DNA of 64,000 nucleotides, taken from assembly GCA_025350105.1 (NCBI GenBank), contig JANXYJ010000106.1, forward strand, positions 23,588 through 87,587, written 5' to 3'. The notes under the pieces were generated by a model. The model saw nothing but the letters and a program-made list of their open reading frames with translations, was not told where the DNA came from and did no database searches. This document shows positions 16,675 to 25,463 of the stretch, one piece after another (the stretch's first letter is position 1; each line of letters opens with the position of its first letter). Both the position numbers and the translations under genes were made by a program. This stretch comes from Terriglobia bacterium (GTDB lineage Bacteria > Acidobacteriota > Terriglobia > Bryobacterales > Bryobacteraceae).

Positions 16675-16694
16675 CGAGCGGCCTAGGCCGCTCG
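16675..16694. repeat. 20-bp perfect palindrome over the nrtB stop
   Basis: CGAGCGGCCTAGGCCGCTCG is its own reverse complement and spans the stop codon of nrtB. It is followed (16590-16672) by several copies of CGCTGGCT in a degenerate repeat of about 30 bp. No T-run, so it may slow transcription or protect mRNA ends rather than terminate. Confidence 0.7.
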
Positions 16695-17447
16695 CAGCCT
16701 TGTTTCTGCGATGCCCATCAGACGGTCCAGCGCAAACCCCACCAGGCCGATGGTAAGAATGCACAGCAGGATGTGCGAATAGATCAGGCTGTTGTACTCC
16801 TGCCAAAGAAATCCGCCGACTCCTGGAGTGCCGGTGAGCATCTCCGCTGCGACAATCACCAGCCAGGCCAAGCCCAGGCTTAGCCGGTAGCCCGTGAACA
16901 TGTAGGGAAGCGTGGCCGGCAGCAGCACTTTGGTGAACCGCCGCCACGGAGACAAGCGCAGGACCGTGGCCACGTTTAGATAGTCCTGCGGAATGGAACG
17001 CACGCCTTGCATGGTATTGATGACGGTGGGCCACATGGAACACAAGGCGATGGTGAAGAGCGCAGCGGGCTCCGATTGCCGGAACAGAATCAGACCCAGC
17101 GGCAACCAGGCCAGAGGCGAGATGGGCCGCAGAATCTGAATCACCGGATCGAACATTTTCGACAGCAGCAGTGAGTTTCCCAATAGGAAACCCAGCGGCG
17201 TCCCGATGAGAATGGCCAGGAGGAAGCCTTTGGCGACGCGATACAAACTATACGCCGCCATGCGCAGAATGCCCTGATCCATTTCCCCGCGTTTGTCGAA
17301 CGGCTGCAGGATGTAGACCTTGCTCTCCGTCCAGGTTTTGATGGGCGAAGGGAGATCCTTGGAAATCGTCGTGCTAACCAGCGCCCACAGCCCCACAACC
17401 AAAGTGGCGCCGACCAGGGAGAGTGCGAAGTTTTTCAAAAGATTCAT
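16683..17447 (-). CDS. nrtB: Nitrate ABC transporter permease NrtB
   Basis: 254 aa. N-terminal transmembrane helix (ALSLVGATLVVGLWALV) and five to six helices in all; the permease EAA loop reads ATVLRLSPWRRFTKVLLPATLPYMFTG. LGFLLGNS, LRPISPLAWLPLGLILF and CSMWPTVINTMQGV are NrtB/SsuC/TauC family marks. It forms the membrane channel for the NrtA-delivered anion. ATG 17447 is chosen because AGAGGGGAG lies five bases upstream; the longer open frame overlaps nrtA and lacks support. It starts 11 bases after the nrtA stop. Confidence 0.92.
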   Translation of the reverse strand: MNLLKNFALSLVGATLVVGLWALVSTTISKDLPSPIKTWTESKVYILQPFDKRGEMDQGILRMAAYSLYRVAKGFLLAILIGTPLGFLLGNSLLLSKMFDPVIQILRPISPLAWLPLGLILFRQSEPAALFTIALCSMWPTVINTMQGVRSIPQDYLNVATVLRLSPWRRFTKVLLPATLPYMFTGYRLSLGLAWLVIVAAEMLTGTPGVGGFLWQEYNSLIYSHILLCILTIGLVGFALDRLMGIAETRLRAA

Positions 17448-17458
17448 GTTCTCCCCTC

Positions 17459-18724
17459 TTAGGCCTTCAGGTTGTGAATGGGAAAGCTCTTCGCATAAGC
17501 CGCCGCGTTTTTGGGATCGAACACGCCATCGGTAAGTTTCGCGGGGGCCAGATCCTTGACCGTTACTTTTACGCCCATGCTTTTCATGGCCGCTTCGTAA
17601 AGATCGGGACGCAGAACCTTCTCTGATACACCTTTGTAGTCCGGGCCCGGTTTCACCATGCCCCAACGTTCAAACTGCGTCATCCACCAGTAGCCGAAGG
17701 TGCGCGACGGGAAGTTGCAATTGCGCTGGGAGAAGATCATGTAATTGGGATCCTGCTCCTTGCGCCCATCGCCGTAATCGTATTTTCCCTGCAAACGATC
17801 CAGGATGATTTCCTTTGGACAATTGATGTAGGCCGGCCGCGAAACCACTTCCGCGACATTGGGCCGGTTGTCCATCTTGTCGATGTATTCGCTCGCCAGA
17901 TGCAGTGCCTGCAGGATGGCGGTCACGGTTTTAGGATTCTTATCGGCAAATTCCTCGGTGAACGCGCAGACTTTTTCCGGGTGATCGGGCCACATCTTTT
18001 GCGTGGTGATGACGGTATAGCCCACATCGTCGGCGATGGCCCGCAGATTCCACGGCTCTCCCACGCAGAAGCCATCCATCTTACCCACTTTCATGTTGGC
18101 CACCATTTGCGCCGGTGGAATGGTGATCAGGCTGATGTCCTTATCCGGATGGATGCCGCCGGAAGCCAGCCAGTAGCGTTCCCACATGGCGTGCGTGCCG
18201 GGGGGAAAGGTCATCGCAAAAGTGAGCGGCGAGCCGGACGCTTTGGCTTGATCGGCGAACGGCTTCATGTCCTTGGCCGTTTTCACTTTGCCCTTGAATT
18301 TGTTAGCCAACGTGATGGCTTGGCCGTTGCGGTTGATCATCCAGGGAATCACCATCGGTTTCACGGGCGAACCCAGTAAACCCATCGTGGAAGCGAACGG
18401 CATACCGATCAGCATGTGCGTGGTGTGATTTTCGCCGATGGAAAGCTTGTCGCGAATGGCGGCCCACGACGCTTCCTTCGAGATCACCGATTCTATGCCG
18501 AACTGCTTGAAATAGCCCAGTTCGTGCGCCATTACGATGGAGGCACAATCGGTAAGCGCGATCATCCCGAAACGTACTTTCGGCGTTTCCGGCGCGTCGC
18601 TGGCGTAGGCCGTGCCCATCCACCCCTTGGGAAGGCCAGCCAACAACGTACCCAATGCTGTCTTCTTCAGAAACTCTCTGCGTTTGGTTTGCCCGTGTTT
18701 GGTTTGCCCGCGTTTGGTTTGCAT
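17459..18724 (-). CDS. nrtA: Tat-exported NrtA/CmpA-like nitrate-binding protein
   Basis: 421 aa. Twin-arginine signal KRREFLKKTALGTLLAGLP (residues 14-32), preceded by three copies of QTKRG/QTKHG/QTKR from a 15-bp tandem repeat. The mature part starts with KVRFGMIALTDCASIVMAHELGYFKQFGIE and contains GMPFASTMGLLG, FPPGTHAMWERYWLASGGI and the strongly conserved NMKVGKMDGFCVGEPWN, all NrtA/CmpA marks. It captures nitrate (or, in CmpA, bicarbonate) in the periplasm and hands it to NrtB. Context with NasA-NirBD makes nitrate by far the likelier ligand. Confidence 0.9.
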   Translation of the reverse strand: MQTKRGQTKHGQTKRREFLKKTALGTLLAGLPKGWMGTAYASDAPETPKVRFGMIALTDCASIVMAHELGYFKQFGIESVISKEASWAAIRDKLSIGENHTTHMLIGMPFASTMGLLGSPVKPMVIPWMINRNGQAITLANKFKGKVKTAKDMKPFADQAKASGSPLTFAMTFPPGTHAMWERYWLASGGIHPDKDISLITIPPAQMVANMKVGKMDGFCVGEPWNLRAIADDVGYTVITTQKMWPDHPEKVCAFTEEFADKNPKTVTAILQALHLASEYIDKMDNRPNVAEVVSRPAYINCPKEIILDRLQGKYDYGDGRKEQDPNYMIFSQRNCNFPSRTFGYWWMTQFERWGMVKPGPDYKGVSEKVLRPDLYEAAMKSMGVKVTVKDLAPAKLTDGVFDPKNAAAYAKSFPIHNLKA

Positions 18725-18725
18725 G
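18681..18725 (-). repeat. 15-bp tandem repeat at the nrtA start
   Basis: Three units CGTTTGGTTTGCCCG, TGTTTGGTTTGCCCG and CGTTTGGTTTGCATG; the last contains the nrtA start codon. Each codes for QTKRG-like residues in frame. Confidence 0.9.
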
Positions 18726-18835
18726 GTGACGAAACCCCTCTGTGTTGAATGTCTGTTTCTTTGAATCAGGCCTCAGACGTTGAGGGAAATCGCTGCGGCG
18801 CCTCACTGGGCCGCGGTAATGCAAACGTGGATTGC

Positions 18836-18853
18836 CGATTTAAACCTAAATCG
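18836..18853. promoter_or_regulatory. Inverted repeat between narK and nrtA
   Basis: CGATTTA-AACC-TAAATCG, perfect 7-bp arms, lies a few bases after the narK stop and about 110 bases before nrtA. No T-run on the minus strand, so it is either a weak terminator or a regulator site for nrtA. I cannot decide between these. Confidence 0.4.
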
Positions 18854-18859
18854 AGACGG

Positions 18860-20212
18860 TTAATCGCTCATCGCGCCGGCGGGCTCCAACGAAGGCGCCA
18901 ACACCGAGGCCAACCGCGCGTCGATTTCAGCCTGTGCCACTTCTTCCTCTTGTTCGGAGAAACGGACGCCGAATACCAGAACGGAAACCACGCAAACCGT
19001 GGCGCCCAGCACCAACAGCACTTGGGTCCAGGGCATGGCGCCCTTGAACAAGAATCCGGCCAGCACCGAACCAACGTTGCCGCCCGCGCCGACGATGCCC
19101 GCCACCGCGCCCAACGCTTTCTTGTTGACGAACGGCACCAGCGCATAGGTGGCTCCGTTGGACATTTTGATGAACAGCCCGGTGAGCATCATGGCCGCGA
19201 TGGCGAAGGGCAGGAGGCGCATTTGCGAGAACAGCATCAGGGCCAGACCTTCGGCGCAAATGGTTACACCCAGCAGCATGGCGCGTCCACGCAGACCCCA
19301 TTTTTGATGAAAGCGATCGCTCACCATGCCGCCCAGGGCACGGGCAAAAAGATTCATCATTCCGAAAGACCCGGCGACGATGCCCGCCGCCGTCAGCGCC
19401 AAATGGAAGTAATCGGTGAAGTACAACGCCGCGATGTTGTCGATGGTCAACTCCATGCCAAAGCAAGCGCCGTAGATTACGAACAAGGCCCACACACGGG
19501 GGTCGCGGCAGGCCATGGCGAAAGCCCCGCCGGCGTTGGATTTGGTGGACATGGCGCCGCGAGCGCGCAGTTCTTTGAAGTCGCCATCAGCGGTGTCTTT
19601 GGTTAGTTTGTAGTAGGCGATGCCGGCCAGCAACATCATCACGCCGGGCACAAACATGGCCAGCCGCCAGCCTATGGCTTTGCTAAAACCCAGGCTGATA
19701 AATCCCGCGAATAGCAGCGGCATTACCATTTGTGTGACGCCGCCACCCAAGTTGCCCCAGCCGGCGGTGGTGGCGTTGGCGGTGCCCACGATGTTGGGCG
19801 CGAACATCACCGAGGTATGATACTGCGTCACGACGAACGACGCGCCAATGGCCCCGATGGCCACGCGGAAAATCAAAAACGTGGTGTAGTCATGCGCCAA
19901 ACCCACGGCCATCACCGGCAGCGAACCCAAAATCAACAACCAGGTATAGGCGCGGCGCGGACCAATATGATCACACAGCCAGCCAATCAACAAGCGAACC
20001 AGTACCGTAATCGCCACCGAGGCGATGGTGAGGTTGCCGATCTGAGCTTTGGTTAAATGTAGTTCCTGGCGGATCACCGGCATCAACGGAGCCAGGCCAA
20101 ACCAGCCAAAGAAGCACAGAAAAAACGCCATCCACGTCATATGGAAGGCGCGCATGGACGGGCTGGAAAAATCGTTTAGACGGATGCGGGTTGCTTTATT
20201 CAGAATATTCAC
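18860..20212 (-). CDS. narK: Nitrate/nitrite MFS transporter, NarK/NasA-permease type
   Basis: 450 aa from GTG 20212, chosen because AAGGAG lies 11 bases upstream; upstream codons in the same frame have no support. Twelve hydrophobic helices. Nitrate-porter marks: FHMTWMAFFLCFFGWFGLAPLMP in helix 1, TALLxR-type region VLVRLLIGWLCDHIGPRRAY, and the Gly-rich GTANATTAGWGNLGGGVTQMVMP nitrate signature in helix 5, with GAVAGIVGAGGNVGSVLAGF as its second copy in helix 11. It moves nitrate or nitrite across the inner membrane. A second transport route beside NrtABC in the same block. Confidence 0.92.
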   Translation of the reverse strand: MNILNKATRIRLNDFSSPSMRAFHMTWMAFFLCFFGWFGLAPLMPVIRQELHLTKAQIGNLTIASVAITVLVRLLIGWLCDHIGPRRAYTWLLILGSLPVMAVGLAHDYTTFLIFRVAIGAIGASFVVTQYHTSVMFAPNIVGTANATTAGWGNLGGGVTQMVMPLLFAGFISLGFSKAIGWRLAMFVPGVMMLLAGIAYYKLTKDTADGDFKELRARGAMSTKSNAGGAFAMACRDPRVWALFVIYGACFGMELTIDNIAALYFTDYFHLALTAAGIVAGSFGMMNLFARALGGMVSDRFHQKWGLRGRAMLLGVTICAEGLALMLFSQMRLLPFAIAAMMLTGLFIKMSNGATYALVPFVNKKALGAVAGIVGAGGNVGSVLAGFLFKGAMPWTQVLLVLGATVCVVSVLVFGVRFSEQEEEVAQAEIDARLASVLAPSLEPAGAMSD

Positions 20213-20401
20213 GAAAGTCAGTTCTCCTTGGGTTCGACTGCAGGGTCTGCACACGCACATTGGCTCCAACAGGGAGATTATTCAGAACCACTAGGGGACA
20301 CCCGTTCGCATCCGCTCAGTTGACTGTGGCGATCGGACGAAGATTGAATCTGACGAGGATGATCAAACACGCCTCACACGGGGAGGCCAGACAAACAAAA
20401 A

Positions 20402-20755
20402 CTAAGCTGCGGCGTCTTCGTAGGCTTTACGCGCGCCGGCCAGATCTACATAAATCACGCCACCTTCCACCTTGGTCGGATACGTGGCGACGCAAGCCGG
20501 TTCAGTAGCACGCACAGCCATGCCGGTTTCCAGATCGAAGCGCCGCGCATGCAGCGGACACACCACGCTGGTGCCGGAGACGATGCCATCGCACAATGGC
20601 CCGCCCTTGTGCGGACACTTGTTTTCGATGGTGAGGTAGCGGCCGCCAATATTGAAGATGGCGATCTCCTGGCTGCCTGCGTTGACGGCGCGGCCTTCGC
20701 GCGGCGGAATATTTTCTACAGGCGTGATGGCGGTCCAAATAATTTGGTCGGTCAT
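20402..20755 (-). CDS. nirD: Assimilatory nitrite reductase small subunit NirD (Rieske type)
   Basis: 117 aa. Rieske [2Fe-2S] ligands: CPHKGGPLCDG (residues about 44-54) and CPLHARRFDLETG (about 62-74). NirD works with NirB in NAD(P)H-dependent reduction of nitrite to ammonium. Its ATG overlaps the nirB stop as ATGA (20752-20755), so translation is coupled and stoichiometry likely fixed. After its stop a weak GCCTC/GAGGC hairpin (20371-20387) may end the transcript. Confidence 0.93.
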   Translation of the reverse strand: MTDQIIWTAITPVENIPPREGRAVNAGSQEIAIFNIGGRYLTIENKCPHKGGPLCDGIVSGTSVVCPLHARRFDLETGMAVRATEPACVATYPTKVEGGVIYVDLAGARKAYEDAAA

Positions 20756-23223
20756 ACGGAAGCCTCTATCCTCATTGCTGGATTTTGCAGCGGCTCAATC
20801 TGCACGAATTGCGTGGGATTCACTGGATTCTCACCTTCGGTCCAGGCATCCTTCGATAATTTTTTGGAGCGCGCCAGCCGTTCCAGCAAATCTCGCTTTT
20901 CGGCATCCGGCGCGTAGACGGTGTCTTTACGAATTTTTTCTATACCAAGGCGCTCCACGAAATCGTAGGTGCGTTCCAAGTAATTTGCGTTTTCGCGGTA
21001 GTACTGGAAGAACAGGTCGCTGGCCTCCAGCGCTTGTTCGGTCGTTTCCACGGTGATCAATAAATCGGCTTTGCGTACTGATTTCCCGGCCGCGCCTCCC
21101 ACCACCACTTGCCAGCTGCCTTCCTGGCCGATCAAGCCTAGATCCTTCACCGTCGCCTCCGCGCAATTGCGCGGGCAGCCCACCACACCCATTTTGTATT
21201 TGTGCGGAGTGAATAGATTTTCCAGACGCCGTTCCAGTTCAATGCCGGCGCTAGTGGAATCCTGCACGCCGAAGCGGCAGAACTGGGTGCCCACGCAGGT
21301 CTTCACCATGCGCACGCCTTTGGTATAGGCCTGACCCGAGGGCATGCCCAGATCTTTCCAAACGCTGGGCAGATCTGCTTTCTTGATTCCCAGCAAATCG
21401 ATGCGCTGGCTGCCGGTGACCTTCACCATCGGTACGTTATATTTGTCGGCGACGTCGGCAATGCGCCGCAGTTCATCCGGTGTGGTGACACCTCCGCGCA
21501 TGCGCGGAATCACCGAAAACGTTCCGTCTTTCTGAATGTTGGCGTGCACCCGGTCATTAATGAAGCGCGCCGAGCGATCCTCTTCATGATCGCCGCACCA
21601 CAGCATATCCAACATGTAGCTGAGGGCCGGCTTGCACACTTCGCAACCTTTGCGGTTGCCGTAAACGGTGAGCACTTCTTCCACGGACTTCAGCTTTTGA
21701 CCTTTGATGATGTCGCGCAGTTGTTCGTAAGAAAACGGTACGCACGCGCACATCGTCGTGCGGGTTTCTTCCTGGAAATTCGGCGTTACCGCGCGCAGTA
21801 GCTTTTCGCACAGGCCAGTGCAGGTTCCGCAACTTGTCGAGGCGCGGGTGCGTTCCTTCAATCCCGCCAGCGTTGTGATGCCGTGTTTGTGAATCGCCTG
21901 CACGATATCGCCCTTGCGCACGCCGTTGCAGCCGCAAATGGTTTCGCTATCGGGCATGGCGGCCACTTCCAGCCCGGGATCGGCGTCCCGCGGCGGAAAC
22001 AGAATCGTGCGGCGATGCGGCGTCAGATCGGTTCCACCGCGCATCCAATCCAGGTATTGGTGTTCGTCTTCAATGTCACCAACCAGGATCACGCCCTGCA
22101 GTTGATTGTCTTTGATCAGCAGCTTCTTGTAGACGCCCAGCGAGGGATCCTCGTACTTCACCTCTTCCACACCGGGTTGGCCGGCGTGGATGGAGCCTGC
22201 GGAGAAAATATCCACGCCCATGATCTTCAGCTTGGTGGAGGGCGAAGCTCCTTCAAATGTTTGCGTGCGCGTACCGTTGAGTGTGGACGCCAGCACGCGG
22301 CCTTGTTCAAACAGGGGCGCCACCAGGCCGAACGTCTGGCCGCGATGTTCAGTGCATTCTCCCACCGCGAAAATATGCGGATCGGAGGTCTCCATGTAGT
22401 CGTTGACGATGATGCCACGGCGGGTATCCAGACCCGCCTGCTTGGCCAGATCGGTATTGGGGCGAATGCCGGCGGCAAGAACCACCAGGTCCGCTTCCAA
22501 TTCTTCGCCTGACGCAAATCGCAGACCGTCCACCCGCCCGTTGCCAAACAGCGCCGCGGTTTGTTGCGGCAGCATCACTTTAATGCCCAGGCTTTCGATT
22601 TTGCGCTTCAGATATTCGCCGCCGGTGGCGTCCAACTGGCGGTCCATCAGCGTTTCCATCAAGTGAACCACGGTGACGTCGCAGCCGCGCACCTGCAATC
22701 CGCGCGCGGCCTCCAGGCCCAGAAGTCCGCCGCCAATCACCACCGCTTTCAAGCCCGGTCGCGCTTTTTCGAGCAGCGCACGCGTGTCGTCCCGCGTACG
22801 GAACACATGAACGTTCTTTTTCTCCACACCAGGAATGGGGGGGATGAACGCGCTGCTGCCGGTGGCCAGAATCAGTTTGTCGTATTCGGTGACGCCGCCG
22901 TCTTCGTCAATCACCCGGCGGTTTTCACGGTCGATGCGGGCAATTTTTACCCCCAAACGCGCGCGAATACTGTTGTTTTGATACCACTCAATATCATTGA
23001 TGACAATTTCTTCGGGCGATTTTTCCCCGGCCAGCACCAGCGACAAAAGAATGCGGTTGTAGTTGACGTGGGTTTCATCGCCGAAGATGGTGATGTCGAA
23101 ATCGTGCGGCTGCTTCAGGATCTGCTCGACGCAGGAAACGCCGGCCATGCCATTGCCGACCAGCACCAGCTGCTGAGTTCGGCCCCGGCTTTGGTCAAGG
23201 GTTTGATCCATTTGCTCGCTCAT
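20752..23223 (-). CDS. nirB: Assimilatory nitrite reductase large subunit NirB
   Basis: 823 aa. Domains: FAD motif LVGNGMAGVSCVEQIL (residues 20-35), NAD motif VIGGGLLGLEAARGL (162-176), BFD-type [2Fe-2S] with Cys 430, 432, 465 and 468, a second Cys-containing BFD-like segment near 490-535, then the nitrite/sulfite reductase half with siroheme/[4Fe-4S] ligands Cys 643 and 649 (CVGTQFCRFG) and Cys 683 and 687 (CPRNC). It reduces nitrite to ammonium with six electrons from NAD(P)H in the cytoplasm. ATG 23223 overlaps the nasA stop as ATGA; CAGGAG lies eight bases before it. Confidence 0.96.
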   Translation of the reverse strand: MSEQMDQTLDQSRGRTQQLVLVGNGMAGVSCVEQILKQPHDFDITIFGDETHVNYNRILLSLVLAGEKSPEEIVINDIEWYQNNSIRARLGVKIARIDRENRRVIDEDGGVTEYDKLILATGSSAFIPPIPGVEKKNVHVFRTRDDTRALLEKARPGLKAVVIGGGLLGLEAARGLQVRGCDVTVVHLMETLMDRQLDATGGEYLKRKIESLGIKVMLPQQTAALFGNGRVDGLRFASGEELEADLVVLAAGIRPNTDLAKQAGLDTRRGIIVNDYMETSDPHIFAVGECTEHRGQTFGLVAPLFEQGRVLASTLNGTRTQTFEGASPSTKLKIMGVDIFSAGSIHAGQPGVEEVKYEDPSLGVYKKLLIKDNQLQGVILVGDIEDEHQYLDWMRGGTDLTPHRRTILFPPRDADPGLEVAAMPDSETICGCNGVRKGDIVQAIHKHGITTLAGLKERTRASTSCGTCTGLCEKLLRAVTPNFQEETRTTMCACVPFSYEQLRDIIKGQKLKSVEEVLTVYGNRKGCEVCKPALSYMLDMLWCGDHEEDRSARFINDRVHANIQKDGTFSVIPRMRGGVTTPDELRRIADVADKYNVPMVKVTGSQRIDLLGIKKADLPSVWKDLGMPSGQAYTKGVRMVKTCVGTQFCRFGVQDSTSAGIELERRLENLFTPHKYKMGVVGCPRNCAEATVKDLGLIGQEGSWQVVVGGAAGKSVRKADLLITVETTEQALEASDLFFQYYRENANYLERTYDFVERLGIEKIRKDTVYAPDAEKRDLLERLARSKKLSKDAWTEGENPVNPTQFVQIEPLQNPAMRIEASV

Positions 23224-25463
23224 GAATTGGCTCCTGCATGCGCCAGCGTCTTCTCCACGCGCACCGCGCATTGTTTGTAATTGGGCTCGCGCGAGATGGG
23301 ATCGAAGGCATCCTGCGTCACTTCATTTACGTTGGTCTCGGCGAAATGAAACGGCATGAAAACCTGGCCCGGCGCGGTGATTTCGGTTAGGCGAAGTTCC
23401 ACTCCATGAATCCGGCCACGGCGCGAAACCACGTCGATCGATTGATGGCTGTGCAAGCCCAGCTTCTTGGCATCGCGCGGATTCATCTCGAGCCACGCCC
23501 TTGGCGAAAGACGCTCCAGGATGGGAACTTCCTTGGTTTTGGTGCGCGTGTGCCAGTGCTCCACGGTGCGGCCGGTATTTAAGATGAAGGGATACTCGCC
23601 GCCCGGTTGTTCTGGAAACGGAGCCCACTCCGTGCACACCAGTTTGGCTCTGCCATCGGCAGTTTGAAATTGTCCGTCGGCATACAATCGTGAAGTCGCT
23701 ACCGGCGCCGCGCCTTCGGTGAGCGGCCACTGCACGGCACCGTGCTCCGCCAGCATGTGATAGTTGATGCCGGAGTAATCGCACAACCGGCCTTTCGAAA
23801 CCAGCCGCCATTCGTTGAAAGCGTCTTCCACTGTCTTCCAGCCCGGATACAACTCTTCACGCATCCCTAGCTTCTCAGCCAGTGCCAGAAAAATATCGAA
23901 ATCCGAACGCGCCTCACCCACCGGCGTCACGGCTTTGTTCACCTTGCTCACGCGGCGTTCGGAGTTGGTGTAGGTGCCTTCCTTTTCTCCCCAGATGGCC
24001 GCAGGCAGAACCAGATCGGCCAGTTCGGTTGTCGGCGTGGGATGATAGCCATCCTGGACAACCAGGAAATCCAGATTGGAAAGCCCGTTGCGCAGCACAT
24101 CCTGATTGGGATAGGAAACCAGCGGATTGGTAGCGATGATCCACAGCGCGCGAATCTTTTTCGCGACGGTGGCTTCAATGATGTCAGGATAGGCCAAGCC
24201 GCGTTGCGCCGGCAATCGAGATTCATGGATGCCCCAGATGCTGGCAAGCTCCGCGCGGTCTTCGGAATTATCAAATTTGCGGTAGCCCGGCATACTGGAT
24301 GCGAAGCCCGCTTCGCGCGTACCCATGGCGTTGCATTGGCCGGTGATGGAAAATGGCGAGGCGCCGGTGCGGCCAATTTGCCCGGTGAGCAGCGCCAGAT
24401 TGCAGATCGCATTCACTGTGGCCGTGCCCAGGGTGCTGTGATTCACGCCCATGGTCCAGCCGATGAAGCCCGCTTTGGCCCGTCCGTATAGAAACGCCGT
24501 TTTGTGCAGCACATCCAGACTGATGCCGGTAATGTTTGAAACGTACTCCGGCGTATATTTTTCCAGAAATGTTTCGAGTTCCGCGAACCCTCTGGTGTGC
24601 GCGGCCACATATTCGCGGTCGATCAGGTTGTAGCTGATCAATATATGCGCGATGCCGTTCAGCAGCGCCAGGTCCGAACGCGGTTTCAATGGCAGATGAA
24701 TATCGGCCATCATGGCCGTCTTGGAGACGCGCGGATCGGCCACAATCACTGTTTTCTGCTGGCGATTCGCTTCCAGATATTGGCACAGAATCGGGTGGTT
24801 GTCGGCTAAATTGGCCCCGATCAGCAGCACGACGTCGGCGCGTTCCATATCTTCGTACGCACCAGGAGGCCCATCGCTACCGAAAGAAATCTTGTAGCCC
24901 GAAACGGCGCTCGCCATGCACAACGTCGTATTGCCGTCGTAGTTGTTGGTGCCCAAACCCAACTGCACCAGCTTTCCCAGCGTATAAAACTCTTCGGTGA
25001 CCAATTGCCCGGTGCTTAAAACACCCAGTGCCTCCGGCCCGTATTTGGCTTGCGTCGCGCGGAAGCGTTCGGCCATCACCGTCAACGCTTCATCCCAGCT
25101 CACCCGCACCAGTTTCCCGTCCTTACGGAGCAGCGGGTATTTCGCGCGATTGTCTGTATCGATAATGTAGTGTTCCGAAAGGCCCTTAGGACACAGCTTG
25201 CCTCGGTTTACTGGATGCGCGGCATGGGGTCGCGAAGCAATGGCCTTGTCGTCCTTCACACCAATTTCGATACCGCAACCAACCGAACAATAGCCACAAG
25301 TGGTGGGCACCCAATGGTCCGGAATCTTTTTCGCCGACGTGTAGCCCGTGGATTCGCTGCGCGCGAAGGCGTACTCTTCTTTCAAGGTATCCAGACCCAG
25401 AACCCGCAGTAAGTTCAAACCGCCGCTTTTCGGGCTGCCACTTTTCAAACCAACGTTCTTCAT
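23220..25463 (-). CDS. nasA: Assimilatory nitrate reductase catalytic subunit, molybdopterin type
   Basis: 747 aa. N-terminal [4Fe-4S] ligands Cys 56, 59, 63 and 91 (CGYCSVGC...LCPKG), and Mo ligand Cys 182 in LCMASAVSGYKISFGSDGPPG; bis-MGD motifs GANLADNHPILCQYLEANR and GWTMGVNHSTLGT; C-terminal MopB domain with PFILNTGRTVEHWHTRTKT. Cytoplasmic nitrate-to-nitrite reductase of the NasA/NarB/Nap group, without a Tat signal. Unlike Klebsiella-type NasA, no C-terminal BFD ferredoxin domain and no NasC flavoprotein gene are seen; the coupled upstream gene is a polyferredoxin-membrane fusion, which likely supplies electrons. ATGA overlap at both ends (25460-25463, 23220-23223). Confidence 0.93.
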   Translation of the reverse strand: MKNVGLKSGSPKSGGLNLLRVLGLDTLKEEYAFARSESTGYTSAKKIPDHWVPTTCGYCSVGCGIEIGVKDDKAIASRPHAAHPVNRGKLCPKGLSEHYIIDTDNRAKYPLLRKDGKLVRVSWDEALTVMAERFRATQAKYGPEALGVLSTGQLVTEEFYTLGKLVQLGLGTNNYDGNTTLCMASAVSGYKISFGSDGPPGAYEDMERADVVLLIGANLADNHPILCQYLEANRQQKTVIVADPRVSKTAMMADIHLPLKPRSDLALLNGIAHILISYNLIDREYVAAHTRGFAELETFLEKYTPEYVSNITGISLDVLHKTAFLYGRAKAGFIGWTMGVNHSTLGTATVNAICNLALLTGQIGRTGASPFSITGQCNAMGTREAGFASSMPGYRKFDNSEDRAELASIWGIHESRLPAQRGLAYPDIIEATVAKKIRALWIIATNPLVSYPNQDVLRNGLSNLDFLVVQDGYHPTPTTELADLVLPAAIWGEKEGTYTNSERRVSKVNKAVTPVGEARSDFDIFLALAEKLGMREELYPGWKTVEDAFNEWRLVSKGRLCDYSGINYHMLAEHGAVQWPLTEGAAPVATSRLYADGQFQTADGRAKLVCTEWAPFPEQPGGEYPFILNTGRTVEHWHTRTKTKEVPILERLSPRAWLEMNPRDAKKLGLHSHQSIDVVSRRGRIHGVELRLTEITAPGQVFMPFHFAETNVNEVTQDAFDPISREPNYKQCAVRVEKTLAHAGANS

